Origin: Mytilus edulis
Lineage: Eukaryota > Mollusca > Bivalvia > Mytilida > Mytilidae
DNA: 64,000 nucleotides
Assembly: GCF_963676685.1 (NCBI RefSeq)
Contig: NC_092354.1
Coordinates: 72,590,178 to 72,654,177 of the forward strand
Reading direction: 5' to 3'
Below, one piece after another: positions 1 through 10,176 of the stretch. The position numbers and the translations under genes are program-made. The notes below the pieces were generated by a model. That model ran no database searches, was not told the DNA's origin, and was given only the letters and a program-made list of their open reading frames with translations. The first letter of the stretch is position 1; every line of letters begins with the position of its first letter.

Positions 1-319
1 TAGGTTACCGTTAGTCCTTGTGAATAAAAATGATTTTAGGTAAACCTTCTTTAACTACAAACGAGGGAGACAAACTAATAATGAACAATTGAATTTGTGA
101 GTAATGATGCACTGCCAGCTAAAAAATTAAGGTGAACTGGAGTTTTTGAGTGATGAATCTTAAAATACATTACTATACGCTAACGCATGTAAACACTGAA
201 AACAAATTTTAGAAAATCCTTGTAATTTAGTTCCTGAGAAAGATGCAACGAAAAATATTAATATGACAGAGGGACGGACAGAGGTAAAGCTTTTGTTTTA
301 AAGCGGGGTATTATTACAT

Positions 320-559
320 AACACAGAAGACAGAATCTGCCGTCTCTGTGAATCAAACGACATTGGTGACGAGTACCATTATATTATGAATTGTGGATCT
401 TTTATGTTTGAAAGAAAGAAATTTTTACCTACATACTGCTGGTCTAACCCTAATATCTATAAGTTTGATCAACTGTTTAATTCATGTAATATTGTAATAT
501 TAGAAAAACTATGTAAATTTATCAAAGTTATAAATGTGAAAGTCAGTCCTCCAAGTTAA
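320..559 (+). pseudogene. 3' end of a LINE-type reverse transcriptase ORF
   Basis: An open frame ends in TAA at 557-559. It encodes a C-terminal tail of the kind found in non-LTR retrotransposons: an R-x-C-x-x-C pair (ICRLC), then DEYHYIMNC, a zinc-knuckle-like C-C-H-C arrangement. The RT core is absent, so this is a 5'-truncated copy. It lies on the strand opposite the hexosaminidase gene, beyond its last visible exon. The LINE clade cannot be assigned from this fragment. Confidence 0.6.
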
Positions 560-705
560 TTTCATTGTATTGTTCACACATGCTTGTAAAAATTGTACCT
601 TATAGTTATGTTTGTGTATGTTCTCTATAACTATGTTATTGTAGTTTTATGAGAAATGAAGTATTCGTATTACATATGATTTTATTCTTACTACCAACTA
701 CTTAC

Positions 706-880
706 CTACAATATTTTCTGGTTTGTCCAGGGACCCATAACCTTCTATGCCTTTGAATGGATCAAACCCAAATACCATTTTAGTATTGATGTATCTAGTA
801 GCCCAGTATAAACCTCTTTCCTCTGGATCTGGTTCGTAAGGATGATCAAAATATAAATAGGCTCCTCGGCAATTAACTAC
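706..880 (-). CDS. Hexosaminidase exon: YLYFDHPYEPDPEERG segment
   Basis: The exon is bounded by an acceptor (atttcag) at 881-887 and a donor (GTAAG) at 705-701. It begins at Val of ...GYK|VVNCRG and carries YLYFDHPYEPDPEERGLYWA, a segment near the C-terminal edge of the GH20 barrel in chitobiases. It is 175 bp and ends after one base of a codon, so at least one more exon must follow beyond the window start. Confidence 0.85.
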
Positions 881-3800
881 CTGAAATAAAATGACCATGT
901 CGTTTTTCATTAAACATTCCGAAAACAACCTGTACCAACATCAAAGAAAAGGTAGAACTTCGGATTTTCTTTAAAACATTATGAAATGCTATACAGACCA
1001 CCAGACTGTTTATACTATAAAAAGCTATACATACATGTATATAACGATTTAAAATTATATGTCAAGACATAATCTACCATGTATTACTGGACTTCAGTGG
1101 CTGTTGAAACAGACATAAAGAAAGTTCAAAATTACCTTTTCTTTTTAATTTCTTGAGCTGTTTATTATTTATGCTGCTTTAGGTTGGTAAAGCATGTTTT
1201 TACTTCATTTGAAAATTTGCTGCTAATTTTTATTGCATGTATGTGAGATTTCAACTTTGTATTACAGGTTGTTTTATATGTCTAAATGCACTGTTTATAT
1301 GTTATTCATATGTTTTTACACATTCGGTCAAAAACTCATTAGAAGTTGTGTTGCTTATTTGTACTCATGACGAATCAACTGATCTTATCTTTAGTCATTT
1401 TTATTTTTATTCTTTTTGGTGCATTATTCCCGAATTTACAACCCCATCTACACTCTCCGCATTAACAGTCTTACCTTGTAGCCTGCATTTGCTACTTTAA
1501 ACAACGCTTTATGATGTTCTGTCCATACAAAGGCATACAAGTCTCTAAAAGAAAATATAAACATGATAAATAGAATATTATAAATTTAAACTCACTGCGT
1601 AATATAATTATGTATAAATCTGTGAATGTGAAAGTGTGGTTGAAAGTTCAAGAAAGACAGGAGAGTAGCATATACATACTACATACATGTACATATAAAT
1701 TTCATTTGTTTACCAATACCACGATCGTGTCGCCGAATTAATTCAAACGGTTATATTTAATAAAGGACATATGCTTAAAAATTTCCCTCCAGGGGCCCCA
1801 ACAGACAAAATATTGAAATTTGCACTGGCAATATGAGAACATTCTTTTGAAAAGCTAGATCCCCAAACATATTTGCAATAGCATTAGCTACTGGACCCCC
1901 TGTAAAATTTTGTCTGGACCCCCATGTAAAATTTTGTCTTAACCGCTTATTTTCAAAAACAAGACACAAATTCAGACCAATATACACAAAAATAGATAAA
2001 AAGTTGTTAACTGAGACATTATACTATAATGATAAAAGTAAGAGACTATGTCCTAAACAAAATAGATACATTTTTTGTAACATTGATTGTATTGGATTCT
2101 CAGTAGTTTTCGCTTCTCCAGCTAACAAAGTAACAGTCCGCAGGAATACATATCAACGTTCTCAGACACATTGGTCAGATTCTGACCCCTCAGACACATT
2201 TTTCAGACTCCCGATCCTTCAGACACATTTTCGGACTCCTCGCCGACCAGAGGTGAGCACGCTACGTGCATCCCGAGACGGTGATCACTTGCAATATGAC
2301 AGCTGTTATCCTTTCGTTTGATGTGTTTTATCTTTGGCATGCCTTTATCTTTTGATTTTGCCATTTGATTACTATGGACTTTCCGTTTTGAATTTTCCTT
2401 GGAGATTAGTATTTTTGTGATTTAACTGTTTACTGTATTTGGATAAGAATTAAGTATGTAAAATAAGTAGTTTATTTAAATATTTTACCTTTCTTTTACA
2501 CCTAAACTTTTCAGAGAATATGGTGTATTGTTTTTCAAAAGTCCATCCTCCCAAACAGCATACGATAATTCGTTGAATTTTGTATTGCCAACAATCTTCT
2601 CAATGAAGTATTGCTTTATATCATTTCGATTTACAGAACATTTCATATCTCTCATCGCACGTGCGGGTACCTCGTCGCCTCCAAGGTGAAACAAGGTCAA
2701 AGGTTGTATATCCTTGTGTATGGATACGAGTGTTCCTAGGACTACATCAATAAAGTTATACAGACCCTGACGACATGGGTTCGCAGAGTTGTCGTTGAAG
2801 CCTTGAGCAGTCCGATAATTGTTCCCATCCTCACTGTCTGTCATTTTATACAAGTCTCCTTCATCTTTGCGATTTTGTTGACGCAGTGTAATCGATTTAA
2901 GTGCAGCGCGCATGTGACTTGGCATATCAATTTCCGGTATAATTTGAATATGGCGTCGATTGGCATATTTTAGGATTTCTTGATAGTCTTTGACAGTATA
3001 ATAACCAGAACCGAGACTAGTTTTATGAGGTCCAGAACCAAGTGACGGCATCAGACATATAGTCTCTTTTTCGTCGTGACATCTATTTGAACCAAGCTAC
3101 AACATAAACAAATACATGAAATATGTTCAAATTGATAGACGCAAAATTAAAGTAAGTTTTAAAGGTATATATAGCATGGTTTATGTGTTTCTCTGGTATT
3201 AAAAAATGTGCTTTTCAGAAGTTAACTATACTTTTCTTATGAAAGACGGCCATCAACGACACATTGAGTCTTTGGGTTACAGCCTTCTGACTTGGGATAA
3301 GTACACAAAGAATATTGCAAGACGGGTTAAACTTTTGACTTCTGACTTGGGATAGGGGCGAGTAATCGTTTGTAATGACAACCTTTGAATTACAGCCTTC
3401 TGACTTGGGATAGGTACATACATAATGTTGCAGGGCGGTCAAACTTTTACAACGACAACCTTTGGGTTACAGCCTTCGGACTTCAAGTGGGATCGGTACA
3501 CAAAGAATGTTGAAGGACGGATTAAGAATTTGCTCTTCTGACTTGGATGAGGGACGGGTTAATCTTTTGTAACGACAACCTTTGGGTCACAACCTTCTGA
3601 CTTGGAATATATACACAAATAATGTTGCAGGACTCACTTTTGTCAGTTCAGGTATCTGAGGAATTTGTAATCTCCACCCGTCGTCGTCTGACAAATGAAG
3701 ATGTAATTTATTTAGTTTGTACATAGCCATTATATCCAGTAATTCCATTATTGTTTCTTTCCCATGAAAATTTCTGGACAAGTCAACCATGTGACCTCGA

Positions 3801-5994
3801 TATGTAAACCTTGGTCGGTCCTTTATATGTATATCATGTAAAGACTTCTCTTTGGAATGGACTGATTCGTCTATCAAGCTAAGTAATGACTGTAAACCAT
3901 TAAATGCCCCATGACTTGTAGGTGATGTAATAGATATTTTCTGTAACTCGGCATCGACTCGCAGTTCGTAGGCTTCATCATTTTGTTCTTGGATATGCTT
4001 ATGGAATGTTGGCGATCCTTTTGAAAACTGAATGAATTTGTCTTTATCTGTTTTCTGTACAATTTTCATCGCAAGTTTATCTAAAAAGATACTATTAATA
4101 TATAATTCAATGAATTTAAATACTGAAAGCCGTACTAAATAACTTGAAAATTCAATACCCCAAGCACTATGTACACTGTGCATAACGAAATACAAAAAAA
4201 AGTTATAATAAAAAAGGCATCTCCCATATATATTGATAGTCCTGTTATAAAGCCAAACCAGATATATCTGTACATTTATATACCCTATAAATCTAATTGT
4301 ATCTGTTTAACTCCTCCGTTTAAGCTCAATTATATTCTTCTTACTTAAAACGTGGTTGGCATAATAATGCAACATATTTACAGAGGCCATTGTCTGAGGT
4401 CAATATGAAGACAAAGCAAAACCTATAAATGTATTGCTTTGAACTTTGATCTGAATGCAAGCTGATGATAACGAAGATTTTTTTTTATTAAATTATTATT
4501 AGTTTGCTTACCAGCTAGAAACTGAACTTCGGATGGAAAATCAACAGAACTCAATATAACCCATTCGGAAGCATCAAATACAACGAACTTTTCCGACACA
4601 CGGACTTCCTCTGGAGTTGGTATGATAGTTTTCCTCGTTTTAGCTAAATCCTTAAAACTGTGTTTACTCATATTGTATCGATCTTTCGCAGTATACGGAT
4701 TGTGTTCATCTTCTTGACTTCTCTTCCACTGATCTGGGTGATTAAATGAGGAAACAAATTCCAATTCTTCTCCCTCGGTACTTTTTATAATTTGGGGTGC
4801 CAAATTAGGCCCGGTAACGTACCAGTTTGGAAATGAGTCAGTTTTAGATAGTTGAAAATGTGATGACATTATTGGAACCGATAACTCTTCAGAAGGTTTC
4901 AATGGTTTATATAGGTCTTCATCTGGAAATATGTTATACAACAAACCGGAAACATGCGAAACTCTCAAGCCTGATTGTCCAAGAAGAATATTATGTTGAT
5001 ATCGATCGTCAATCATGTCAATTTTCGGTTCTACTATCCGAATGTGATGAAAATATATTTTCCATGATTTATCTTCAATAGTGTGTGTTCCAGTATTTTT
5101 GAAAACTAACACATGTTTGGCATACGTATGTAGATTTTGTTTCACAGTCCATCGGACATCTAGATATTGAGCAATATAGTCTATTTTTCCTTGTGGTGTT
5201 TCATAATCTGCTTAAAAAAAATTATATCATTAAATTATGTGTACGTTGTCTTAAGCAAATATTTTAGTGCCTATGTATGCTTTCAATACACAAACCATTC
5301 GCCGCCCGGGCTCATGGTTTCTTTTTCAAGAACCAACACTTAGCCATTAACTCTATATTACTGAACTAAAAAGTTTAAACAATTTTTAATTCATAACAAT
5401 TTGGTTTAATTTCGTACAATGTACAACCATATCTTTTCATGCAGAGCATTGCACTCAATATTGTTTTTTATCCCTTTTAGTATTTATATACTCTCGACTA
5501 TATATTTCTAATATAATAAGTTTATTAATAAAATGTTACACTGTTCCGCAAGTCTCAAAAAAAAAACAACATAAATATCAAAGTTGTAAACCGTTTCGCT
5601 AGGTTCGATTTTTAAAAAACTGAGGTTTCAAACATCTATTCATATCGGAGAAACATTATATACAGTAATTTCCATTAATGCATTAATGCACCAAGATGTC
5701 CATCTTTATGTTTCTGTTTAATTGTTTTACAATATCTATTCTTCAATTTTCAAAGAAAACATATATGTATTGTAGAATTGATTGTGATGTTAAAATAAAG
5801 CGGACGGACGAACAAACTGACATCGACATCACTATATAGATGTCTGAGACATCACTAGAGACAAAGGTATAGAATATGCTGTCTTGATTATTGACATAGC
5901 TTTAAATGTACATAGATGTATGTCTATACTAAATCGTTCAAAGGAGTATATAATAAAACTATTACCTATAGCATCACCAGTCCCGGCTACAGAG
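706..5994 (-). CDS. GH20 beta-hexosaminidase/chitobiase-type gene (multi-exon, 3' end outside window)
   Basis: Exons in transcript order are 5994-5966 (probable), 5210/5207-4512, 4080-3638, 3096-2489, 1544-1475 and 880-706. Every junction has AG/GT ends and keeps phase. The N-terminal part resembles the CHB_HEX carbohydrate-binding domain. Next come a GH20b-like small domain and the GH20 barrel. The barrel shows HLGGDE, whose Asp-Glu pair is the substrate-assisted catalytic pair, then VWTEHHK, ANAGYKVV and YLYFDHPYEPDPEERG, typical of chitobiases. Members of this family remove terminal N-acetylhexosamine from chitin oligomers or glycans and are often secreted or lysosomal. No signal-peptide exon was found; it should lie at higher coordinates. 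The final exon reaches a donor at 705, so the C-terminus lies beyond position 1. The family assignment is firm; the exact substrate is not. Confidence 0.88.
1475..1544 (-). CDS. Hexosaminidase short exon (70 bp)
   Basis: This exon is flanked by ttttcttttag and GTAAGACTG. It supplies the last base of an Arg codon, then DLYAFVWTEHHKALFKVANAGYK. It joins the 2489-3096 exon (which ends with two codon bases) and the 706-880 exon in phase. The VWTE and ANAGYK strings are characteristic of GH20 barrels. The exon is too short to stand out as an ORF; it was found from splice phase. Confidence 0.85.
2489..3096 (-). CDS. Hexosaminidase catalytic exon (HLGGDE)
   Basis: The acceptor is tgttgtag at 3097-3104 and the donor GTAAAA at 2488-2483. 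The exon reads GSNRCHD, then PSLGSGPHK, PEIDMPSHMRAA, and LFHLGGDEVP with the catalytic Asp-Glu, followed by an AVWEDG segment. It has 608 bp, ends two bases into a codon and splices in phase to 1475-1544. Confidence 0.9.
3265..3632. repeat. Degenerate ~85-bp minisatellite in hexosaminidase intron
   Basis: Four to five imperfect units share 'aacctttgggttacagcc', 'ttctgacttgggatagg', 'acacaaagaatgttgcagg' and 'ggttaaactttt'. The array ends a few bases from the splice donor of the 3638-4080 exon. The unit resembles the Penelope-type tail at about 56880-56930 (CTGACTTGGGA-type string, then GCGG and GGGTTAAAC), so it may have grown from a fragment of that tail. Confidence 0.7.
3638..4080 (-). CDS. 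Hexosaminidase exon: GH20b / start of barrel
   Basis: The acceptor is ctttttag and the donor GTGAGT (3637-3632). The encoded segment includes GAFNGLQSLLSL, then DRPRFTYRGHMVDLSRNFH and MYKLNKLHLHLSDDDGWRLQIP. RGHMVDLSRNF and HLSDDDGWR are standard GH20 barrel-entry motifs. It joins in phase after QFLA (giving QFLAD) and before LGSNRCHD. Confidence 0.88.
4512..5210 (-). CDS. Hexosaminidase N-terminal exon (CHB_HEX-like)
   Basis: The donor GTAAGC is at 4511-4506. The upstream acceptor is a NAGNAG pair (aagcag), so the exon may start at 5210 or 5207; both keep frame. It encodes a beta-rich region (LHTYAKHVLVFKNTGTHTIEDKSWKIYFHHIR and on), as in the N-terminal carbohydrate-binding domain of chitobiases, and ends at FPSEVQFLA. 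Confidence 0.85.
5966..5994 (-). CDS. Probable 29-bp hexosaminidase micro-exon
   Basis: On the minus strand attttag precedes and GTAATAG follows a 29-bp segment reading SVAGTGDAI. It ends one base into a codon and joins either alternative acceptor of the next exon in phase (Ile-Ala-Asp-Tyr or Ile-Asp-Tyr). Support is splice logic only; there is no motif. Confidence 0.45.
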
Positions 5995-6650
5995 CTAAAA
6001 TAATAAAATGAATATGAAATGAATGTATATTATTATGTATCAATATAATTGAAATAAGTGTTCTCGAGTAATAATTTTTTATCAGATTGCAGGTGCATAT
6101 CTATCAATTTTAAAAGGGGGTTCCAACTACATGTTTATGTACCCATTCAAAGGCATTGGTCGTCATTAAAGGAGCGGTTGCGACCCCCGAAACCACACCT
6201 TTCTGGATCCGCCACGGGATTGTAAATAAATATGATAAAAACTAAATCCACTCTCCAATGTAATATGGAGGAATAAATGCTATCAGCAATTATTAACCTC
6301 GTGACATTTGATGTATGAATGTTCCGGGTATGCCTGCAACTCAGTTGTTGTTTGTATATATTTAGAAACTTGGACCAACTACTCTCCCAGGGAACAAGAA
6401 ACGCAAATTTTCATAAAACTACTTACCAGGTACTATATAATGACTTGTCAAGAGTCTGAGGTCCCCTTTCAATTGACTTAACAAAATACGTGTTACTTGT
6501 AAACTATGAATTTTTAGAGTGAAAAGAATATAAAGTCGTACGTGTAAAGTAAGAAGGAAACATTTCTATGTCAATAAACCAACACGTTATTGACGCCGAC
6601 GCCGTTGAAAACAGCATCAAAAAATTATTATATTTTAGTCATGTTAGTTG
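5995..6650. other. Non-coding stretch
   Basis: Apart from the hAT-like fragment there is only a donor-like GTAAGTAG on the minus strand at about 6427. The sequence before it has no long open frame. It could end a 5' UTR exon of the hexosaminidase gene, but nothing else supports this. Confidence 0.3.
6104..6214 (+). mobile_element. Truncated hAT-like MITE copy
   Basis: The segment contains 'gggggttccaact', 'gtacccattcaaa' and the terminal CTGGATCCGCCA (6203-6214). This is the same order as the complete copy at 49060-49200. The left TIR is not recognisable. Confidence 0.5.
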
Positions 6651-6796
6651 CGCTTTTTGATTCCGTCTAGGCGTGGCAAAAAACAGAATATTTTGTTACC
6701 TTTTCATTTTAAAATACTGTGTTCTGAAGATAAGTATACACACTGCTAACAAAGGTATAGTTATCAACAACTTCCGGAGAAAACCCATGCTCGTCC

Positions 6797-7050
6797 AGTT
6801 AATGGTTCTCTTCATTCTCAAGGCAAACATGGTCTTATGGGATACATGTACATGTCATCATACTTCCTGTATAAAATCAATGATAAACTATTAAACAGTC
6901 AAGTTAATGGTCCTCTTCATTCTCATGGCAAACATGGTTTTATGGGATACATGTACATATCATCATACTTTCTACATGTATATAAAATCAATTATAAACT
7001 ATTAAACAGTCAAGTTAATGGTCCTCTTCATTCTCAAGGCAAACATCGTC
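6797..7050 (+). repeat. Tandem repeat, ~115-bp unit, about 2.3 copies
   Basis: The block 'ccagttaatggttctcttcattctcaaggcaaacatgg...aaactattaaacagtcaa' repeats with small indels, starting near 6797, 6901 and 7013, and ends in a poly-C run. It is open in one frame (YMYMSSYFLYKIN-like), but this looks incidental. Confidence 0.75.
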
Positions 7051-8470
7051 CCCCCCCCCCCCACCTTCTTAACTTAATTTGGGAAAAAATTGATATACCA
7101 ATAGGGATTAATGTAAAAATCGATTTTAGATATACAAAACTTGCAGAATTTTAACCCCCCACCCCAAAACTATTTGATTTAAGTTTTTTTTATCCTACAT
7201 CGATCTTTTGATGTCGTCCCTAAGTGTTACATGTACTGTAGTTGTTTGTCTTTTATGTCGTTTTGGCATGGTAGTTCGTTTTTGACAGTTCGTTTTGGAC
7301 TCATAAGTTTAAATACCGGTTCTGTATCTATCGCCTTTCTTTCAAGTCTCAAGTTCGAGATAGTTTTCAAAATAAATATTGAACTGCCTTTTCCCTACTA
7401 TATAAACTGTAGTACGTTCAATGAATGAATCGAAGTTCAGGCCGTTTTGTACATACATTTTATATTATTATTGAAATAAATGTGTCTTTTTATAATTTTA
7501 TTTGGGATAAAACGCTTTGACCGAAACACTTTCAACGCTTTTACAATTATGACCGGACTATTTGGACAGTGCAATGAAATTAGTTTTTAAACAACATTTT
7601 AGTATTTCAATTGTTTTAATGTATATTTAGGGTTTGCATTTATTTCACTATTCTAGACTTTGTCGTAAATTTAGGCATAAGTGTTTTACACGGATTATGT
7701 GTCATAATCTTGGACAAAGGTCTTATAAATGCATTTACTCTATTTATCTCATTATTTATTCTCTGTGCCAGTTTAGACTGTAATTTACAAAGACTTGTCG
7801 GACACTAATTACTCTTTTAATCTATTGTTATTTCTAATTTGTCATCTGTTAATCTGCGTAATCCTTTAATTGCTTGTGTTTATATATATTGTTATTGTTT
7901 GTATGTTACTTTACATTTAGTTTGGAGTTTGTTGTTCGGTCTTGCCGGACTGCTGAAATAAAAGTTTAAGGAGCGAAATCTTCCTTCTTGATTCTCATTT
8001 AGCTGGAACGCCATTTCACCCGGCTATACAATCATGCACTTACAATTATAAACTACAATGCACATGTGCAATGTACATGATTATGTTACTGGGCATAGAC
8101 GCTGCATCCAATTGAAACAGAAATAAAATATAACTTTGTGAAGACTTCGTCAAATGAAAAGTTTAAATGCTTGCACATTGGAAAGTACAACCTTTGAATA
8201 ACGGTTTTTCTTATTTCATTGTGAATTGTATAAGATTTTCAAATCATGCCCCAACAAAGCACGATTACACATATCGTTATATATACGTGTATTGACTATC
8301 TAACTATACACAGTTTATAAATATTGAATAGTATTGATATACATATAAATATATTGTTGTCATTCTTTCACATTTCCTCTATGTTATATTGTCAACATAT
8401 CGATAACAACATGATAACACATGTTGTAACTAAACTAGAAAAACGGACCAAGACACCGGCTATGTAAATA
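7051..8470. other. Non-coding stretch, possible solo-LTR-like end at 7890-8030
   Basis: No coding signal. Near 7925-8030 the motif 'ttcggtcttgccggactgctgaaataaaag' carries a polyadenylation hexamer and ends 'cccggctataca', which could be the R/U5 end of a degraded LTR. No partner LTR was found. Confidence 0.25.
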
Positions 8471-8477
8471 TAATGAG

Positions 8478-8612
8478 TTGGACGGCTGCAGTGCAGGCGA
8501 TTTGGTGTCACGATATCACAGTAGCATGGGTTCGAATCCCGGCGAGGGAAGAACCAAAAATTTGCGAAAGCAAATTTACAGATCTAACATTGTTGGGTTG
8601 ATGTTTAGACGA
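8478..8612 (+). repeat. SINE-like repeat with B-box and GNRA-capped hairpin
   Basis: The sequence contains GGTTCGAATCC (8529-8539), a perfect pol III B-box. An 8-bp stem AAATTTGC/GCAAATTT capped by GAAA follows, then 'gttgggttgatgtttagacgagtt'. A second, 5'-truncated copy lies on the minus strand at 47513-47590 with a TA-repeat tail. The A-box is poorly matched and no cloverleaf forms, so this is a tRNA-derived SINE rather than a tRNA gene. Confidence 0.6.
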
Positions 8613-8639
8613 GTTGAATATAATGAGTTGTATATATTT

Positions 8640-8912
8640 AGAAAAAGAAGAAGAAGAAGAAGGAAAAGAAGAAGTTTTATTTTACAAATACAATAAACAA
8701 TACAGTATACATAGTTACAAACACAAATAAGAAACAACAGTCTTGATGTATTATTATATATATATATATAATATATATAGCAGAAGTATACATAAAACCT
8801 TCGTCTGAGGCACACCTCTAGAAAGTAACAAAAAAGAATACTGTGAGTATAGGTCACTAGTTCGAGCGATGAATTGGTCAGCATGCCTTTCACACACACA
8901 CACACACACTTT
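8640..8912. repeat. Microsatellite cluster: (GAA)n, (TA)n, (CA)n
   Basis: An AAG-rich run at about 8641-8675, TA repeats at about 8754-8780 and CA repeats at about 8890-8910. No coding sequence is supported here. The interval to 9352 holds nothing else recognisable. Confidence 0.85.
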
Positions 8913-9352
8913 GCAGTATGATTTTATAGCACATTATAACTTTAAAAAGAAATGTAATACACATGTATATATATATTATTAATGTTCATGAATGTTTTAT
9001 GTACAATGCAGCAACTTTAAGACACAACAGATACACTGTCATTTAAAGTTAGTCTTGTATCTTTTTAATTGATTCATGAAAACATCAATTTATATTATAT
9101 TCTATTATATTCTATATGAAATTAAAATACCCCATTTGAGCCTCAAAACTTTATTTCCGTAGTTTGAGTTTGGACATTTTTATAAAATATTGTAAAGATG
9201 TTGGTCCTCGCACCAACTGAAAAGTGTAAATATAAATTGATAGCAATAACACATACCTCAGAAATATATAGATATCAATCACACAACATGTTGACACGTC
9301 AATACGGTACACATGGTACACTAGGTAAGAAAGTTGACTTTGTTTATGCTTA

Positions 9353-9589
9353 TGTGGTAAGGTTACGTAAGCTAGACATGACGAGTACGGACTGGGACGA
9401 GAGAACCAGAGAGTCCAATCGGAAGTGTGTGTGCGGAGTAATCTTCCTCGTGTAAAAGACAGTGCAGACGAGTGTCACAGATATATTGCAGAGACTATTT
9501 GAGAGCATTTAAGAGTGACAATACTTAAACCTACAATCTAAGCCTTGCCGATCACAGCATAATTGGTAAGTTAGCTTAAATATACATCA
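9353..9589 (+). repeat. 5' LTR
   Basis: This 237-bp direct repeat begins TGTGGTAAGG and ends TATACATCA. It matches 19400-19636 with no difference seen by eye. It lacks an obvious TATA box. It contains a strong splice-donor-like TTG|GTAAGTTAG at 9563-9574. Confidence 0.95.
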
Positions 9590-10176
9590 AATGGCGACTG
9601 CGAGCTGGGTTTAAGTGTTGTGAAAAGCTTTTCAAAGGGAAAGTGCAGAAAAAAATAGTTCGTGAGCGCGAACACGTTGTATGATCAGTTTAACAGGATA
9701 TAACTGTGTGGAATTCATGAATAAAGGATAAATGTGATTCAGTATATCATTTTGCAACAACAGTGAGTAGTTTTTTGTTATTTTTGAAATTTTGAAAATT
9801 TTGTCACGGAAAAAATAGTTTTCACCAAAAAGCGGGCAAATTAACCACAGTATCCTATTATTAGACGTTTTTGGAAATTTAGTCTTTTGTCTTTTTTTTA
9901 GCCGTTAGTCGGAAAATTAGATTTTTTTAACCATATCACCGTGAGAACGGTCAAATGGGCAAAAGTTAATTTTTTTTGGATAAAAACAAAAACAAGTGTT
10001 CAGAGAACAATTTATTAAATGGGACTTTGATTTTTTTTCTTCTGAAAATTGAATTTGTAAAGTTATATTTTTTTTCAAGAGTAAAAGTGAAATATTATAT
10101 TCGTGTATACAGTTCGCATAATAAATCCTGAGTGAAATTTGAGTGCGTTAAGTGAAAATAAAATTCATTAAACAAG
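9590..10176 (+). other. 5' untranslated leader of the retrotransposon
   Basis: About 590 bp with several T-runs separate the LTR from the gag start. The only ORFs are very short, such as the 7-codon one starting at 9591. Packaging or IRES signals may lie here but cannot be recognised. Confidence 0.5.
9592..9609 (+). promoter_or_regulatory. Primer-binding-like site
   Basis: TGGCGACTGCGAGCTGGG starts two bases after the LTR. The leading TGG pairs with tRNA CCA ends, as expected. From memory the first eight bases fit an Arg(UCU)-type acceptor stem, but the match beyond that is imperfect, so the primer tRNA is not assigned. Confidence 0.5.

Noticed and set aside
1237..1500. Plus-strand ORF at 1237-1500
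   Set aside because: It overlaps a supported minus-strand hexosaminidase exon and intron and has no recognisable features.
6430..6560. Signal-peptide exon of the hexosaminidase gene
   Set aside because: A donor-like site is present, but the ATG frame before it meets a stop after about 19 codons.
6673..7154. Short ORFs at 6673-6894 and 6837-7154
   Set aside because: They follow a ~115-bp tandem repeat and have no protein features or splice context.
8490..8565. tRNA gene
   Set aside because: A B-box is present but no acceptor or anticodon stem forms, and a truncated dispersed copy exists at 47513-47590.
8576..8905. Minus-strand ORF at 8576-8905
   Set aside because: It is made of microsatellite translation (Leu runs, Tyr-Ile runs).
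9198..9455. ORF at 9198-9455
   Set aside because: It crosses the retrotransposon boundary into the LTR; the reading is accidental.
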